From Candidatus Pacearchaeota archaeon (lineage in GTDB: Archaea > Nanobdellota > Nanobdellia > Pacearchaeales > GW2011-AR1), in the NCBI GenBank assembly GCA_023140635.1, contig JAGLLG010000015.1:1-5106 (forward strand): a stretch of DNA of 5,106 bases. Direction: 5' to 3'. The position numbers were made by a program, and so were the translations under genes. Positions 4,604-5,106 of this stretch are shown one piece after another. Positions within the stretch are counted from its first letter, which is position 1. Each line of letters begins with the position of its first letter. The notes under the pieces were generated by a model. It searched no databases and was not told the DNA's origin. It saw nothing but the letters and a program-made list of their open reading frames with translations.

Positions 4604-5106
4604 ATGAAATACACTGGAAGTTTGGTAAAAAAGGAAAGAGAACAAATATTCAAACTATTCTTAAAAAGTTTTAAGTTAAAATTTAATGAAATAGAAAAAG
4701 AAACTGGAATTCGTTCTAACATGGTTTCATATCATCTTGAAATAATGCAAAAAGAGGGTCTGCTTGAAAAAAGAAAGGGATACTATCTGCTGACAAAAAA
4801 TGCAGAAAGATACATGCCTATTTTTTCAAATTTAATCGGAAAAGAATTAAGTGCTTTGCCAGTTATTTTAATTGCATTGATAAACAAAAATAAGATTCTT
4901 CTGATGAAAAGAATTCGAAGACCCTACAAAAATTATTGGTCCCTTATTGGCGGAAAGATGTTGCTAGAAGAAGATTTTGAAACTGCAAGTTTAAGGCTGG
5001 TTAAAGAAAAAACAAACTTAGACTGCGAATATGCTAGTCTTAACTCGGTGTTACATGAAAGAGTTCAGGAAAATAAAATAGTAAAACATAGCTTTATTCT
5101 TTTCTT
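4604..5106 (+). CDS. Winged-helix/Nudix fusion protein with degenerate Nudix box, 3' partial
   Basis: A probable transcription regulator. The frame is open from the ATG at 4604 to the window edge (167 codons). Residues 10-65 form a winged helix-turn-helix: FNEIEKETGIRSNMVSYHLEIM is the helix-turn-helix region and the wing ends in LEKRKGYYLLT. From residue 87 a Nudix domain begins (VILIALINKNKILLMKR), with WSLIGGK leading into the Nudix box at 117-139. The box should read GX5EX7REUXEEXGU. Here G117, E123, R131 and E135 survive, but the other positions read L132, K136 and N138. Loss of two metal-binding glutamates argues against hydrolase activity and for ligand sensing, as in the NrtR-type regulators, which however carry the winged helix at the C-terminus. 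The gene shares its TATA box with the divergent operon, a typical place for a local regulator. The C-terminal end is not visible, so additional domains are possible. Confidence 0.85.
   Translation, partial: MKYTGSLVKKEREQIFKLFLKSFKLKFNEIEKETGIRSNMVSYHLEIMQKEGLLEKRKGYYLLTKNAERYMPIFSNLIGKELSALPVILIALINKNKILLMKRIRRPYKNYWSLIGGKMLLEEDFETASLRLVKEKTNLDCEYASLNSVLHERVQENKIVKHSFILF

Noticed and set aside
1..5106. tRNA, rRNA, CRISPR array or insertion sequence
   Set aside because: I saw no cloverleaf, no spaced repeat series, and no transposase or integrase sequence in the window.

Overview
The window looks like a piece of an AT-rich archaeal chromosome. The tyrosyl-tRNA synthetase is of the compact archaeal type. 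Every gene with a visible upstream region, except one translationally coupled downstream gene, has a TATA-like box centred about 25-28 bases from its start codon and no Shine-Dalgarno sequence. This is the pattern of archaeal leaderless transcripts. A small-genome DPANN-type lineage would fit the density and composition, but the sequence alone cannot prove that.

Layout, left half. The window opens inside an htpX-like membrane zinc protease (1-767, +; its start lies outside). A convergent gap with oligo-T tracts follows, then an unassigned 99-residue protein (889-1188, -) flanked by a perfect 15-bp inverted repeat, then thioredoxin reductase trxB (start best placed at 2185, -). Between the divergent trxB and tyrS lies a 171-base control region. 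It holds a duplicated 29-bp block carrying the trxB TATA element, a hairpin followed by six Ts, and the tyrS TATA box. The tyrS gene (2357-3304, +) is complete, with intact catalytic motifs.

Layout, right half. A two-gene minus-strand operon (4548 to 3341) encodes a 267-residue protein with possible CYTH-fold signatures and a 135-residue protein resembling an uncharacterised family common in phages (motifs KQQS, LRGPD, HLNPET). The two overlap by ATGA. Diverging from this operon at 4604 is a gene that runs off the window: an N-terminal winged helix joined to a Nudix domain whose catalytic box has lost key glutamates. The operon and this regulator-like gene share one self-complementary TATA box (4571-4580), which sits nearly midway between the two start codons.

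Working picture. The left part holds housekeeping functions: membrane protein quality control, redox balance and tRNA charging. The right part looks accessory. One testable idea is that the wHTH-Nudix protein is a nucleotide-sensing regulator of itself and of the divergent CYTH-like/phage-like pair. That is inference from domain signatures and promoter geometry, not a demonstrated system.
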